Both the position numbers and the translations under genes were made by a program. From Chloroflexota bacterium (GTDB lineage Bacteria > Chloroflexota > Anaerolineae > Anaerolineales > Villigracilaceae): a stretch of 64,000 bases of DNA. Of this stretch, positions 50,781 through 59,898 are shown piece by piece (position 1 is the first letter of the stretch; each line of letters opens with the position of its first letter). The DNA lies in NCBI GenBank assembly GCA_013388855.1, contig JACAEM010000023.1, forward strand, positions 1 through 64,000, written 5' to 3'. The notes under the pieces were generated by a model, which was not told where the DNA came from, did no database searches, and worked only from the letters and a program-made list of their open reading frames with translations.

Positions 50781-53108
50781 TTACCGCCTTTCTTCTATAG
50801 GAAGCCAGATCTTGAATATAGCCCCACCTTGCGGATCGTTCTCCGCCTCTATGCGGCCATGGTGCTGTTGGATGATGTCACGTGTAATCGTGAGACCAAG
50901 CCCGGTACCAGTTGCCTTGTTGGTGATAAACGCATCGAAGATCTGGGGCAGAATCTCCGGGTCAATTCCTGGGCCTGTATCTCTCACCACGAGCAGTACT
51001 TCTTTTTGTTGCAGAAGGAAACGCGTCTCCACAGTGAGGCATCCACCCGGTTCCATGATCTCGATCGCATTCAAAAAGAGATTCAACATCACTTGGCGAA
51101 TCTGATCGGGCATTCCCAAAATGTTGGGTAGATCCGATTCAGGATAAAGTGCGAAAGTAATTTCATTGTGTCGCAGATGTATATTGATCAGTGTATGAAC
51201 ATCTTCGATTAATTCATTCAATGAGATGGATTGAAATTCTTTTGGGTAGACAGGTCGATACGTGCTGCGCAGCCGTTCAATCAGTGCAGACATACGCTCC
51301 GCTTCGGTAATCATGATCTCCAAATCCTGCCTCGCCTGACTGGAAAGGCCTGCTTCATCTCTGAGCACGAATAGACCATATTGAATTGTCTGCAAGGGGT
51401 TATTGAGTTCGTGCGAAACCGAAGCGAGCAGGCGTCCTACAAGTGCCAGTCGTTCACTTTGCAGGAGTTGGGAACGCATCTTCTTTTCCTGTTGCAAAGA
51501 TATTTGCAGAGTGCTATATAAACTGGCTTTTTGAAGTACCACAGCGAGATGCTCGGCAATTGCAGTTACCAGATGCAGATCGTTCGTGGTAAATGGATTA
51601 TGCTCTCCCGTTTGTTCGATATCCAAAACGCCTATCACTTGCTCATTAACTACAATAGGGACGGCAAGTTCAAATTGTACTTCTGACAGCAGCGGATACC
51701 GTTTGTAGAACAACACCTCATCCACATTGTTCGTCATAAATGGTTCACCCGTTTGTGCGACATGGCCTACAATTCCTTCACCAGGCGGAATCTGATGCCC
51801 ATCCTTTACAAGTTCATTCCCTGTATAACCGCTGCCATGTCGCACCACCAGGTTTCGGGTTTCAGGATCCACCAGGTAGATTTGCACATGATAATAATCA
51901 AAGCTTTGCTGAAGCAGCATGATCATATCTCTGATCAATTGATCGGCGTCCAGAGAAGCGGCAAGACCGCGGCTGATTTCATAAAGGATATTGACTTCCT
52001 TCAATCGCTGCTGAGTTGTTTCGAGCAAACGCGTATTTTCGATTGCAATTGCTGACTGTGTTGCCAAGGCATTGAGTAAATCTGCATCCCTGGATGAAAA
52101 AGCATTCTTGAGAGCACTTTGCACACTGATCGTGCCAATCGGTCGTTGTCCGCTTTGCACAGGCGCAACAATTAACGACTGAAACGTCGGTTGTGAATCG
52201 CTGAACAGGAAGTGGGGGTTCGTCTCAACATCTTTGACATTGACCGTGACCCCCTCATGGATCACCTGTCCGGCTATACCCTCTCCCACCTGCATCCTCA
52301 TGCTATTAATTTCTTTGTCCAGTGCATTGAAACCTGAGACTGCCCGCGCGATGAGAATATGCTCCTCTTCGTCCAAAAGATGGATCACGCTTTTTTGGGC
52401 ATGCGGCATTAATTCACGCGCCGAATCGGCGATTAACTGAAGGACTTCCCCTATACCTATTCGCTCTGTTTCAGAGAGCGCCTGCTCAATCTTTGCCAGT
52501 GTGTTACTTTCTTTCAGACGCTGCTGTATTTCCAGGCTTTGCTGGAAGGTCCAAAGCGCTAACGCAACCTGATTCCCAGCCTGTTCTGCGCGTTCGAGTT
52601 CCGCCTCAGTGAATTGACGTACTGTGTTATAGCCAACGATGACGGCGCCAATTTTATGACCGCCTGCAATGAGCGGGACGGCAATTCCAGACAGGGAAGG
52701 ATATTGAGAAGCAATCCGAGTATCCATGAGGAGAGAATTACGGGCATCCTCTACTGAGAGGACACGCTCCTCCCTGAGAGCAGACGCGGTGATATTTATT
52801 GCATCGCGTCCCAACGTATGTTCTGAGAATGGAAAGTCAAGTTTTGCGGTTGTCGCGATGGGAATGGGCCATTGTCTTTCCTCATCCCAACCCAGGATAT
52901 AGCAATCATCTGCACCGATAAGATCTCTGATGTTGAATGCCAAATCTTCTAAAGTCGTATTCCAGTCCTGGGAAAGCAGGAGTGTACGTGTCAAGGCATT
53001 CAGCGAATCCAGAAATCGCACATGTTCCAAGGGTGATAGTTCACCACTTGGATTATTGCGATTCATCTCATTGCCTTCGGACGCGATCATAGAAACTCGA
53101 CTATCCAT
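50781..53108 (-). CDS. GAF-array histidine kinase, partner of the OmpR-type regulator
   Basis: A 775-residue soluble kinase with three GAF domains (about 40-195, 205-360, 370-525). A coiled coil leads to HisKA with phospho-His in SVSHELNNPLQTIQYG (near 560). The HATPase domain has N-box VMLNLFLNAIEIMEPGG, G1 VRDTGPGIDPEIL and G2 GTGLGLTITRDIIQQH. The NNPLQ style resembles NtrB-like kinases. GAF domains bind small ligands such as cyclic nucleotides or haem; which ones is not deducible. The 1-nt spacing to the OmpR-type gene indicates a cognate pair. It is 30 nt downstream of the patatin gene. Confidence 0.92.
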   Translation of the reverse strand: MDSRVSMIASEGNEMNRNNPSGELSPLEHVRFLDSLNALTRTLLLSQDWNTTLEDLAFNIRDLIGADDCYILGWDEERQWPIPIATTAKLDFPFSEHTLGRDAINITASALREERVLSVEDARNSLLMDTRIASQYPSLSGIAVPLIAGGHKIGAVIVGYNTVRQFTEAELERAEQAGNQVALALWTFQQSLEIQQRLKESNTLAKIEQALSETERIGIGEVLQLIADSARELMPHAQKSVIHLLDEEEHILIARAVSGFNALDKEINSMRMQVGEGIAGQVIHEGVTVNVKDVETNPHFLFSDSQPTFQSLIVAPVQSGQRPIGTISVQSALKNAFSSRDADLLNALATQSAIAIENTRLLETTQQRLKEVNILYEISRGLAASLDADQLIRDMIMLLQQSFDYYHVQIYLVDPETRNLVVRHGSGYTGNELVKDGHQIPPGEGIVGHVAQTGEPFMTNNVDEVLFYKRYPLLSEVQFELAVPIVVNEQVIGVLDIEQTGEHNPFTTNDLHLVTAIAEHLAVVLQKASLYSTLQISLQQEKKMRSQLLQSERLALVGRLLASVSHELNNPLQTIQYGLFVLRDEAGLSSQARQDLEIMITEAERMSALIERLRSTYRPVYPKEFQSISLNELIEDVHTLINIHLRHNEITFALYPESDLPNILGMPDQIRQVMLNLFLNAIEIMEPGGCLTVETRFLLQQKEVLLVVRDTGPGIDPEILPQIFDAFITNKATGTGLGLTITRDIIQQHHGRIEAENDPQGGAIFKIWLPIEERR

Positions 53109-53138
53109 TTAATTCTTCAATCCATATCCTGACAGTTT

Positions 53139-54077
53139 TCATTCCGACTGGAGTTGGTTCAAAAAGCGCGACTTTGTCTGAGTAACTGCGGAGGATAGTT
53201 TCTTTGTGAAACGTTGTAGAAACTCCGTTGATGGCTGACGCTTTTGTGGCCAGCCTGACATTTCGTCTTTCATGATGTCATAACCAATCTTGAATAAATC
53301 ACGATGAGTTTTGAAATCCCATGTTTGGACAGGCGGTGAACTCCTCAAATTAACGTAATGCACCGGAATGCCGTGAACAGCGGCAAGTTCCATCTCGAGA
53401 TGAAGTTCTCGCTTGATAATCGCAAACGCAAGTTTCGTCAGAAGCGGATCCACAATTTGATTTGCGCTTGATGCTACATCGGGATCATGGACATCCAAAG
53501 CGATGATTTCCGTCGCTCCCAGTTTTATGGCAGGTTCGATGGGCAAATTGCTAACTGCACCCCCATCGATAATATATTGATCCTCTTTTTCGATGGCTGC
53601 AAACCAAGGAGGAATTGCAATGGAAGCCAGCACACCTTCCATCACAGAGTGTTCTGGATCCGTGCCGTAGATGATTGATTTGCCTGTATGAAGGTCCGCA
53701 GCCACTGTAGCCAGACGGACGCTGTTGATCTGACCGAAACGGATTTCGGGCGCGATGCCTTCCGCGATCATGAATTCTCGCGCTGCGCGGCTGCCACGTT
53801 GATTTGACTGCTTGGATACTGCATTCCAGGCAAACTGGAGTAAACGAGGATCCATTAATTTGGAGTCTTGCATCCGTTGATAGAGGCGTTCCAATGCCTG
53901 GATACCTTCAAGGTTCAAGCCCCAGAGTGCCAACCCGGTGGCGTTGATGGATCCAATGGATGTTCCCACCAGGAGGTCAGGTTTTATGCCTGCTTCGAAT
54001 AGCGCCCGCAATGCGCCTACTTGCATTGCGCCACGCGCTCCTCCGCCCCCCAGGACAATAGCCAGTTTTTTCTTCAT
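53139..54077 (-). CDS. Patatin-like phospholipase
   Basis: A 312-residue cytoplasmic or membrane-peripheral lipid acyl hydrolase. The oxyanion motif is GGGGARGAMQVG at residue 10, the nucleophile elbow VGTSIGSINA near residue 40, and the catalytic Asp is in IIDGGAVSNLP near residue 190, giving the Ser-Asp dyad. It is preceded by a short ORF whose stop overlaps its ATG (ATGA). It stands early in the signalling transcript, suggesting membrane-lipid turnover as one output or input of the system; that is inference. Confidence 0.92.
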   Translation of the reverse strand: MKKKLAIVLGGGGARGAMQVGALRALFEAGIKPDLLVGTSIGSINATGLALWGLNLEGIQALERLYQRMQDSKLMDPRLLQFAWNAVSKQSNQRGSRAAREFMIAEGIAPEIRFGQINSVRLATVAADLHTGKSIIYGTDPEHSVMEGVLASIAIPPWFAAIEKEDQYIIDGGAVSNLPIEPAIKLGATEIIALDVHDPDVASSANQIVDPLLTKLAFAIIKRELHLEMELAAVHGIPVHYVNLRSSPPVQTWDFKTHRDLFKIGYDIMKDEMSGWPQKRQPSTEFLQRFTKKLSSAVTQTKSRFLNQLQSE

Positions 54078-54274
54078 GGATTACTTCGTTCCTTGTTTGA
54101 ATTGTTTATCTGCTTTTTCACGGTTCGCTGTTTTCTCAGATCGTTGGGTGCCTGAAATTTTTCCGGGTCGCTCCGCTCCAATGCCTCCATCTCGGAGGGA
54201 GGGACTGGTTTGGATGCCCAGTGGAGTCCTTTCAGAAAGTGTTGTATAAAAAGATCGCTTAGGAGACCATTCAT
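54074..54274 (-). CDS. Small protein of unknown function, first gene of the signalling cluster
   Basis: A 66-residue ORF starting at ATG 54274 with GGAG eight nt upstream; its stop overlaps the patatin start by 4 nt. An in-frame ATG at 54337 lies within the conserved promoter element and is rejected. The N-terminal part (NGLLSDLFIQHFLKGLHWAS) could form an amphipathic helix; the rest is charged and probably disordered (KKQINNSNKERSNP). I do not recognise it. Its value may be translational coupling to the lipase. Confidence 0.5.
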   Translation of the reverse strand: MNGLLSDLFIQHFLKGLHWASKPVPPSEMEALERSDPEKFQAPNDLRKQRTVKKQINNSNKERSNP

Positions 54275-54308
54275 TGATATTGCTCCATGGTCATTTATGA
54301 CTATCCAT

Positions 54309-54363
54309 AGCTTATCAATGTGCGAAGCGGTTGTCATGAATCCAAAGTGCTATAAAAGTGCTA
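54309..54363 (-). promoter_or_regulatory. Conserved direct-repeat promoter, site 1 (signalling cluster)
   Basis: On the minus strand the 30-nt element (54363-54334) holds two half-sites AGCACTTT spaced 11 bp. The -35 box ATGACA overlaps its end, followed by a 17-bp spacer and TAAGCT at 54314-54309. The element ends 60 nt from the ATG at 54274. A further 20 nt downstream of the element also match site 3. Confidence 0.75.
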
Positions 54364-54396
54364 ATTTGAAAAGTGGGTTTCTGGAATGTCTAAACG

Positions 54397-54420
54397 ACTC
54401 TCGCTCACCGACGCGAGAGT
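54397..54420. terminator. Weak hairpin between the cupin gene and site 1
   Basis: An 8-bp stem ACTCTCGC/GCGAGAGT with 8-nt loop about 95 nt beyond the cupin stop; the U-tract is poor. The rest of 54364-54514 shows no gene. Confidence 0.3.
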
Positions 54421-54514
54421 TGACAAGTGGCTGGATGATGTCAAATCGTTCAGAGGTTCAACATGATAGGGATGGCTGTATTCCTAAAGTCCGGGGCTGA
54501 ACTGTGGAGTGTCA

Positions 54515-54901
54515 TTACCTCTTCGGACCAGGTTCGCAGGCTGTACTCTGAGATTTTGTCTTGTAAATCGTGCCATCCGCATAATCAGGCGGAATATAAA
54601 CCGTGTATAGTTTCAACGCTCCTGCCAAACATGTATTGAGAATGTTGTGCTCTGTCCCAGCCGGGATAACAATAGCCGACCCGGGTTTAAGCTCGTACTC
54701 CAGCCCATCGAGGATCGCTTTACCGTTGCCTTCTTCGACACAGATGAACTGATCAGTTTCCAGATACGTTTCCAACCCGATGTCCTCGCCCGGTTCCAAT
54801 GACATCACCGTGAGTTGAACAAAATGACCCGTAAATAGAATCTCACGAAAATTTTCATTTTCCTGGGTTCTTTCCCTAATGTTTGTGTAATATCCAGCCA
54901 T
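54515..54901 (-). CDS. Small cupin-domain protein
   Basis: A 128-residue single cupin. It shows VQLTVMSLEPGEDIGLETYLETDQFICVEEGNGKAIL and YELKPGSAIVIPAGTEHNILNT. The metal-binding first motif is partly degenerate: the usual G(x)5HxH is GLETYLETDQF here, without the HxH pair, whereas the second motif keeps PAGTEHN. Metal binding is therefore uncertain. It follows the STAS-like gene by 30 nt and is probably co-transcribed from site 2. Confidence 0.82.
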   Translation of the reverse strand: MAGYYTNIRERTQENENFREILFTGHFVQLTVMSLEPGEDIGLETYLETDQFICVEEGNGKAILDGLEYELKPGSAIVIPAGTEHNILNTCLAGALKLYTVYIPPDYADGTIYKTKSQSTACEPGPKR

Positions 54902-54931
54902 TATTTAGGTCGCCTTTGCGTTGGAAAATTG

Positions 54932-55309
54932 CTACACCACGTCTTTCATGACCAGCCAAGTAATGGCTTTCTCAAAGTTAGTAAATGCCCTGATTCTGAT
55001 GCCTCGATTTGCACTTGTGGTCTGGAGAAATTTAGCATCTTTTGAATCTCTAATCGATGTAAGAAGAGCAATCTTGCATCGCTCGAAAGAAGAGAAAGAG
55101 TCCATAGCCTTATCCAATTCAAAAATGCCAACCAGAGAAAGCACCGAATCCGCTCCCCGAGTATCTATCAATATCTGATATTCACCCGGTTGATCAACCT
55201 GAGATGCTATGGCTAGGAGAGCCTGTTTTCCTACCGCGAAATTCAGGACACCTGTTACAGTCGTCTTGATAAAGTCTTTTGGATGAACCGTGTTGATGCT
55301 AACCGTCAT
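54932..55309 (-). CDS. SpoIIAA-like/STAS-type protein
   Basis: A 125-residue protein resembling the SpoIIAA-like (STAS superfamily, PF11964) group: FIKTTVTGVLNFAVGKQALL, YQILIDTRGADSVLSLVGIFEL and FERCKIALLTSIRDSKDAKFLQTTSANRG. Such proteins bind regulators or lipids at membranes. The ATG at 55309 with GGAG six nt upstream is preferred to an in-frame ATG at 55372 that lies within the promoter element. It is driven by site 2 and followed by the cupin gene. Confidence 0.7.
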   Translation of the reverse strand: MTVSINTVHPKDFIKTTVTGVLNFAVGKQALLAIASQVDQPGEYQILIDTRGADSVLSLVGIFELDKAMDSFSSFERCKIALLTSIRDSKDAKFLQTTSANRGIRIRAFTNFEKAITWLVMKDVV

Positions 55310-55343
55310 GGAAATCTCCAATCTTCGTGGTTTTACAGTGCAT

Positions 55344-55398
55344 AACATACACTGGGGGAAACAGATTGTCATGAATCCAAAGTGCTATATAAGTGCTA
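55344..55398 (-). promoter_or_regulatory. Conserved direct-repeat promoter, site 2 (STAS/cupin)
   Basis: The minus-strand element (55398-55369) differs from site 1 at one base. Its half-sites AGCACTTA and AGCACTTT are spaced 11 bp. -35 ATGACA, 17-bp spacer, -10 TATGTT at 55349-55344. It ends 60 nt from the ATG at 55309. Confidence 0.75.
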
Positions 55399-55485
55399 TT
55401 TTGCCTGGATCGGGTTCAAATCCGCAGCTGCTATGGAAAAGAGTTTTTGTTTTTTTCTTGCGCAACTTTCCCGGAATTCCTCAAT

Positions 55486-55540
55486 TGATACTTTTATGGC
55501 ACTTAAGATCCATGACAGCCTTTAATCGGGTTGGTATCCT
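55486..55540 (+). promoter_or_regulatory. Conserved direct-repeat promoter, site 5 (plus strand)
   Basis: The plus-strand element at 55486-55515 plus two following bases matches site 1 at 25 of 32 positions. -35 ATGACA (55512-55517), 17-bp spacer, -10 TATCCT (55535-55540). It faces the gene at 55594 and is divergent from site 2. Confidence 0.65.
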
Positions 55541-55593
55541 CTGCTTAGTTCCAGATCAGGACAATATTGAACAGATTCGAAAGAGGTGACACT

Positions 55594-55968
55594 ATGCGAG
55601 ACAACGATGAAATGGAAAAAATCCAGGAATGGCAAGAGCATCAATATAATCCTTTGTATTGGGTAAATAGGTTTTCTCCATTATTTCCACCCAAAAGAAC
55701 GCGGGGCAGTTGGATCACCAGTCTTATTGGCTTGTTTCTTAACCTCCCCGCCTTCCTGGCATTTTGCTGGTCCTATTTTGTGGAAAGCAATAGCACAGCT
55801 CTTCCTTTCGTGCTGATCTTTGGTGCATTGTGTGTCGTCATGGTATTCCTGGCGATTCGATTAAAACCAGATTTCAATCAGGGGAAAAGCCAGACTGAAG
55901 TAGAAAAACGGACTCGCATCAAAAACCGCAAGAAGAAGTTTCCGAAAAGGCGAAAAGATTATTCTTAG
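55594..55968 (+). CDS. Small two-helix membrane protein, unknown function
   Basis: A 124-residue protein with a charged N-terminus containing EWQEHQYNPLYWVNRFSP. Two membrane helices (about residues 45-65, LIGLFLNLPAFLAFCWSYF, and 70-90) and a strongly basic tail (RIKNRKKKFPKRRKDYS) follow. The ATG at 55594 has AGAGGTG six nt upstream and is preferred to the in-frame 55567 start. It is the only plus-strand gene in the regulon region and is expressed from site 5. No family recognised. Confidence 0.7.
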   Translation: MRDNDEMEKIQEWQEHQYNPLYWVNRFSPLFPPKRTRGSWITSLIGLFLNLPAFLAFCWSYFVESNSTALPFVLIFGALCVVMVFLAIRLKPDFNQGKSQTEVEKRTRIKNRKKKFPKRRKDYS

Positions 55969-56017
55969 CCAGAGAATGAAGGGGGGTGAATTTGCTTCAC
56001 GGAGCGTTTCTCTGGCT
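55967..56017. terminator. Possible bidirectional terminator/inverted repeat
   Basis: Ten-nt arms AGCCAGAGAA and TTCTCTGGCT are separated by 31 nt between convergent genes. The loop is long and there is no U-tract. The remaining interval 56018-56181 shows no gene. Confidence 0.3.
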
Positions 56018-56181
56018 CCAGCGTTTCCCCATTTGCGCAACGGATCCACGTTCCCACCTGGGTCAAGATCGAGCGGGGTGGGCGTGGATCATGTTCGGGT
56101 ATAGAAAAAATCGAAACGAGAAAAATGCCTGTCGAAGCTGCAGAAGCCCCGCTGTCCAATGCACATCGTTTCGGGCGGGTT

Positions 56182-56997
56182 TTATGATTCCCCATAAACT
56201 GCATAAAGTTCAGGCAGTATTTCAGATAAGTTATTGTATTCTTGAGCACAATGCAAAGCCATAGCCAGCCCGGTTTTGGATGGCAGGCTGATCATTCTTG
56301 CAAATCTTGTGTTGATCAGTTTTTCTACAATCGCGCTGCCCCAAAAAGCATTTAGACGAATATCTTGTCCTATCCAAAACCGACTGCGCATTTCAATTCC
56401 GCCTGCAAACCTGCGAACCAGGTGGCACATGGCTGCATATTGTTTCAGATGTTTATCCATCGAACCGACAAAGCCACAGATTGCTGTCACAGTATTGGCT
56501 TCAGCAAAACGATCTACATCAAAACCGAATTCTGCTGGTGGAACAAAATGGATGGATAATGTTTCTTTGCCTAACCCAATATCCTCCACGGGGTAATGAA
56601 TTGTGTGCCAATAAGCGGGTTGGTTGGGTGAGGGTGGTCGAACTGCCTTGATACTTAAGTCAAAATGACATTCCGGATACCAAATGCGATAGCGCAAGGG
56701 TTCTTTGGCGTGCCACTCGAACCACCAGTCGAACATCTTGTCTGTTGCATTGGGGAATTCGGTTCTTACAGCGACAAAGAAACTTCCATCCGGCAATCGG
56801 CAATAGCCGTTTTCCATTGGCAAATACCCGGGTAACAATAAATCGTTGATATTCGCAAACGGCAAAGCCTGTTGATAGGTATACGTTTTATGCTGGATAT
56901 TTTCCAATACAGTAGCAGGGATTCTGGCAGATTCCCTGTCGTAATAATTTGCATAGGGATTTTGTTTTTCGGATTCCGTTAATTCCAAGCGCGGCAT
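56182..56997 (-). CDS. DAPG hydrolase (PhlG)-family protein
   Basis: A 271-residue protein matching the pattern of phloroglucinol C-C hydrolases: FDWWFEWHAKEPLRYRIWYPECHFD (quoted in parts: FDWWFEWHAKEP and RYRIWYPECH) near residue 88, HYPVEDIGLG near 133, GFVGSMDKHLKQYAAMCHLVR near 175 and HCAQE near 250. The last His-x3-Glu matches zinc ligands described for PhlG. The family cleaves acyl-phloroglucinols or phloretin-like compounds; a true substrate here is unknown. GAAGGAG precedes the ATG. It lies 144 nt after the rhomboid gene. Confidence 0.68.
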   Translation of the reverse strand: MPRLELTESEKQNPYANYYDRESARIPATVLENIQHKTYTYQQALPFANINDLLLPGYLPMENGYCRLPDGSFFVAVRTEFPNATDKMFDWWFEWHAKEPLRYRIWYPECHFDLSIKAVRPPSPNQPAYWHTIHYPVEDIGLGKETLSIHFVPPAEFGFDVDRFAEANTVTAICGFVGSMDKHLKQYAAMCHLVRRFAGGIEMRSRFWIGQDIRLNAFWGSAIVEKLINTRFARMISLPSKTGLAMALHCAQEYNNLSEILPELYAVYGES

Positions 56998-57140
56998 TTT
57001 TCTACTCCTTCAATGGCAAAACATTTAGCGAAGCCATCCAACGATTCCATGATAAGACATCTGCGTTCATAACGATTGATCATCCGCTTTTTGTTCTCAC
57101 TTGATATGCAACTTCAGGTTTGCAGTCGATCAAGAGGGAT

Positions 57141-57815
57141 CTACCAGGTTACTTTAGCTTCCTTCCAGCGTTGAGCAGGCAGCAATTTAGCCATAACCAT
57201 GCCAGCCATAAAACCTCCCACGTGAGCCCAAACCGCCACACCGCCTACATCTGCCCCACCTAGGGCTGCTACACCGTCAAATAATTGGAAGACAAACCAC
57301 AAGCCCAGAACGATAATCGCCGGGACCAGGGTCAACCGTATGAAAGGTCCCAAGGGAATCGCTGTTACGATCCGGCTTCCGGGGTATAGCACCAGGTATG
57401 CGCCAAGTACCGCCGCGATCGCGCCGCTGGCCCCGACAGTGGGAATCTGCGAGCCGGGATTGGTAAACAGGTGCAAAAGAGAGGCTGCCACTCCGCCCGC
57501 CAGATAAAAGACCAGATAACGGCCATGTCCGAGTCGATCTTCAACGTTATCGCCGAAAATCCACAAATAAAGCATGTTCCCGCCGATATGCGCCAATCCG
57601 GCATGCATGAACATGCTCGTAAAGATCGTCATTCCATCGTGCAGATTGATGCCGTCTGCGAAACTTGCGGGGATCATGGCAAATTGATACACCAGAACAT
57701 CCTGGTATGGACCAGCAAACCACATCATCACAAATACAACGATATTTGCCGCGATCAACAGATAGTTGACGATGGGAAAGCGCCGGGCAGGAATTTCGTC
57801 TCGAAGGGGAATCAT
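57141..57815 (-). CDS. Rhomboid-family intramembrane serine protease
   Basis: A 224-residue protein with about six membrane helices. The catalytic Ser is in VGASGAIAAVLG (near residue 130) and His in VAVWAHVGGFMAGM (near 203). The conserved GGNMLYLWIFG precedes them. It cleaves substrates within the membrane. Its ATG overlaps the ftsH stop by 4 nt, so the two membrane proteases are translationally coupled. Confidence 0.93.
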   Translation of the reverse strand: MIPLRDEIPARRFPIVNYLLIAANIVVFVMMWFAGPYQDVLVYQFAMIPASFADGINLHDGMTIFTSMFMHAGLAHIGGNMLYLWIFGDNVEDRLGHGRYLVFYLAGGVAASLLHLFTNPGSQIPTVGASGAIAAVLGAYLVLYPGSRIVTAIPLGPFIRLTLVPAIIVLGLWFVFQLFDGVAALGGADVGGVAVWAHVGGFMAGMVMAKLLPAQRWKEAKVTW

Positions 57816-59818
57816 TGTTTATCCTTCGGCGCCTGTTTGACTGTGGCGCTATCCACGGTCCCTGTTTTGGGTAACTGCCGCGTCGCCTGTTCCAGAGTTG
57901 CCTTTAAATCTTCTTCGGTTTCCGCCAAAGCCCTCTTGACGGCCGCGCCATCGACCGTTTCTGTTTCGAGCAGCTGCCGGGTCAGATGTTCCAGCGCGGA
58001 GCGGCGTACCAACAGTAAAAGCAGGACCCGCTCATATTGTTCAGTGATGATCCGCTGTACCTCCTCATCGATGATTCTCAATGTTTCCGGACTTGCCGAT
58101 GTGCTTCTGTCGCCGGATAGGAATTGGTACTGCTGCGATGCATAGCGTACCGTGCCCAGTTTTTCACTCATGCCAAACTCTGTCACCATACGTCGCGCCA
58201 ATTCGCTTGCGCGCTGGATATCGTCACTGGCGCCGGTGCTGATCGTTCCACATGCCACTTGTTCCGCGGCCCGCCCACCAAGCAGGACGGCCAGCCGGTC
58301 CTGTAATTCTTCGCGACTGAGAAGATAACGGTCCTCGGTAGGCATCTGCATGGTATACCCCAGCGCGCCGCGGCCGCGCGGGATAATGCTTACCTTGGCA
58401 ACCGGATCGGCATGCGACACCAACTCTGCCACCAGGGCATGACCGCTTTCGTGATATGCGACGGTTGTGCGCTCTTGTTCGTTCATGATGCGCGACTTCT
58501 TCTCCAGCCCGGCAACCACTCGCTCAATGGCAGCTTCGAAGTCCTGGATCATCACAGCGGTTGCACTGCGGCGCGCCGCCAGCAATGCGGCTTCATTCAT
58601 GATGTTCGCCAGGTCCGCGCCGCTGAAACCGGGTGTCATGCGTGCTGCCCGTTCGATATCGAAGTCAGGCGCCAGCTTGATCTTCTGACTGTGGATGCGC
58701 AAAATCTGCATACGACCGGTCAGGTCAGGAGCCGAGACCGTGATCTGGCGATCGAAGCGACCGGCTCGCAACAAAGCCTGGTCGAGGATTTCGGGTCGGT
58801 TCGTGGCAGCCATAATGATGACGGGCTTGTCTTTTTCATTTCGGAATCCATCGATCTCGCTCAAGAGTTGGTTGAGAGTCTGTTCGCGCTCATCGTTGCC
58901 GCCCATGCGAACTGCATTGGCGCGCGACTGTCCAATCGCATCGATCTCATCGATGAAGATGATTGCCGGAGCGGCCTTGCGAGCCTGCTCAAACAGGTCT
59001 CTCACACGCGCCGCGCCAACGCCCACGAACATTTCTACAAACTCGGAGCCGCTGGTTTCAAAGAAGGCGACACCTGCTTCACCCGCGCTTGCCTTTGCCA
59101 GCAGAGTCTTGCCGGTTCCAGGAGGTCCAACCAGCAATACACCCTTGGGAATACGCCCGCCCAAGCCCGAAAACTGCTCAGGTGTTTTCAGGAACTGGAT
59201 GATCTCCCTCAGCTCGGCAATTGCCTCATCTACGCCGCCCACATCCTTGAAGGTGATGCCGATGGTCTCCGCTTTGACTTCGTTGGCTTTGCTCTTGCCA
59301 ACCCCAAAAATCCCACCCGTCCCCATACCACCTTTGGACAATTGACGATTACCCATATACCAGATGAAGCCCATCACTGCCAGTGGGAATCCGTATGCCA
59401 GCAGGAAATTACCCACAGGACTGGGGGGCTCACTGACACTATACTCGACACCGGCTTCGTCCAGAGCCGGAATCAATGTTGGGTCACCATCCGGGACAGC
59501 ATTGGTTGTAAAGGGAATGGTTGCGATTTTTATATTTTCAGCATCCGGATTCTTCATGGTTCCAACGATGCGTTCTGTACCCAGGGTCACATCCACGATT
59601 TCGCCAGCTGCGATCTTGGCTTTGAACTCACTATAGGGGATTTGCGTTTCGTGGATAAGGATGGGACGCAGGAGAAACTGCTGAAACAGCCATAGCATAA
59701 CCAGGTTCAACAACAAGTACGAGAACCAGGTACGTACCTGTTTCTCGCGTGCTTCCATTTTTTTCTTTTCTTCGTCATCCTTATTGCCACTGCTAGGTGA
59801 GATTTGCGATCTATTCAT
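57812..59818 (-). CDS. ftsH: ATP-dependent zinc metalloprotease FtsH
   Basis: A 668-residue membrane-anchored AAA protease degrading membrane and regulatory proteins. Two TMs (about 30-50 and 145-165) flank a small extracytoplasmic domain. The AAA module has Walker A GPPGTGKT, Walker [12 protein letters not shown] and [12 protein letters not shown]. The peptidase has HESGH. The ATG at 59818 is favoured, with GAGG six nt upstream, over 59830. The C-terminal 60 residues carry an unusual internal duplication ([17 protein letters not shown] and [17 protein letters not shown]). It overlaps the rhomboid gene. Confidence 0.95.
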   Translation of the reverse strand: MNRSQISPSSGNKDDEEKKKMEAREKQVRTWFSYLLLNLVMLWLFQQFLLRPILIHETQIPYSEFKAKIAAGEIVDVTLGTERIVGTMKNPDAENIKIATIPFTTNAVPDGDPTLIPALDEAGVEYSVSEPPSPVGNFLLAYGFPLAVMGFIWYMGNRQLSKGGMGTGGIFGVGKSKANEVKAETIGITFKDVGGVDEAIAELREIIQFLKTPEQFSGLGGRIPKGVLLVGPPGTGKTLLAKASAGEAGVAFFETSGSEFVEMFVGVGAARVRDLFEQARKAAPAIIFIDEIDAIGQSRANAVRMGGNDEREQTLNQLLSEIDGFRNEKDKPVIIMAATNRPEILDQALLRAGRFDRQITVSAPDLTGRMQILRIHSQKIKLAPDFDIERAARMTPGFSGADLANIMNEAALLAARRSATAVMIQDFEAAIERVVAGLEKKSRIMNEQERTTVAYHESGHALVAELVSHADPVAKVSIIPRGRGALGYTMQMPTEDRYLLSREELQDRLAVLLGGRAAEQVACGTISTGASDDIQRASELARRMVTEFGMSEKLGTVRYASQQYQFLSGDRSTSASPETLRIIDEEVQRIITEQYERVLLLLLVRRSALEHLTRQLLETETVDGAAVKRALAETEEDLKATLEQATRQLPKTGTVDSATVKQAPKDKQ

Positions 59819-59868
59819 TTCGGACCTCATTAATTCTTTCTTTTTAGGTTATTTGATATTTATCCTTG

Positions 59869-59898
59869 AGTATATTGGTAATGAAAGGTGACAGTCAC
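59869..59898 (-). promoter_or_regulatory. Candidate ftsH promoter
   Basis: On the minus strand GTGACT (59898-59893), an 18-bp spacer and TATACT (59874-59869), about 50 nt before the start. The -35 box lies inside an operator-like palindrome. Confidence 0.5.

Noticed and set aside
54331-54337. ATG at the end of promoter element site 1 as a start codon, and likewise ATGs at 55372 and 60880
   Set aside because: The ATG recurs because it is part of, or lies near, the conserved promoter. At each locus a downstream ATG has a better ribosome-binding site and fits homology.
58412-59695. Plus-strand ORF of 427 residues opposite ftsH
   Set aside because: Antisense shadow of a strongly conserved gene; no initiation signals or family match.
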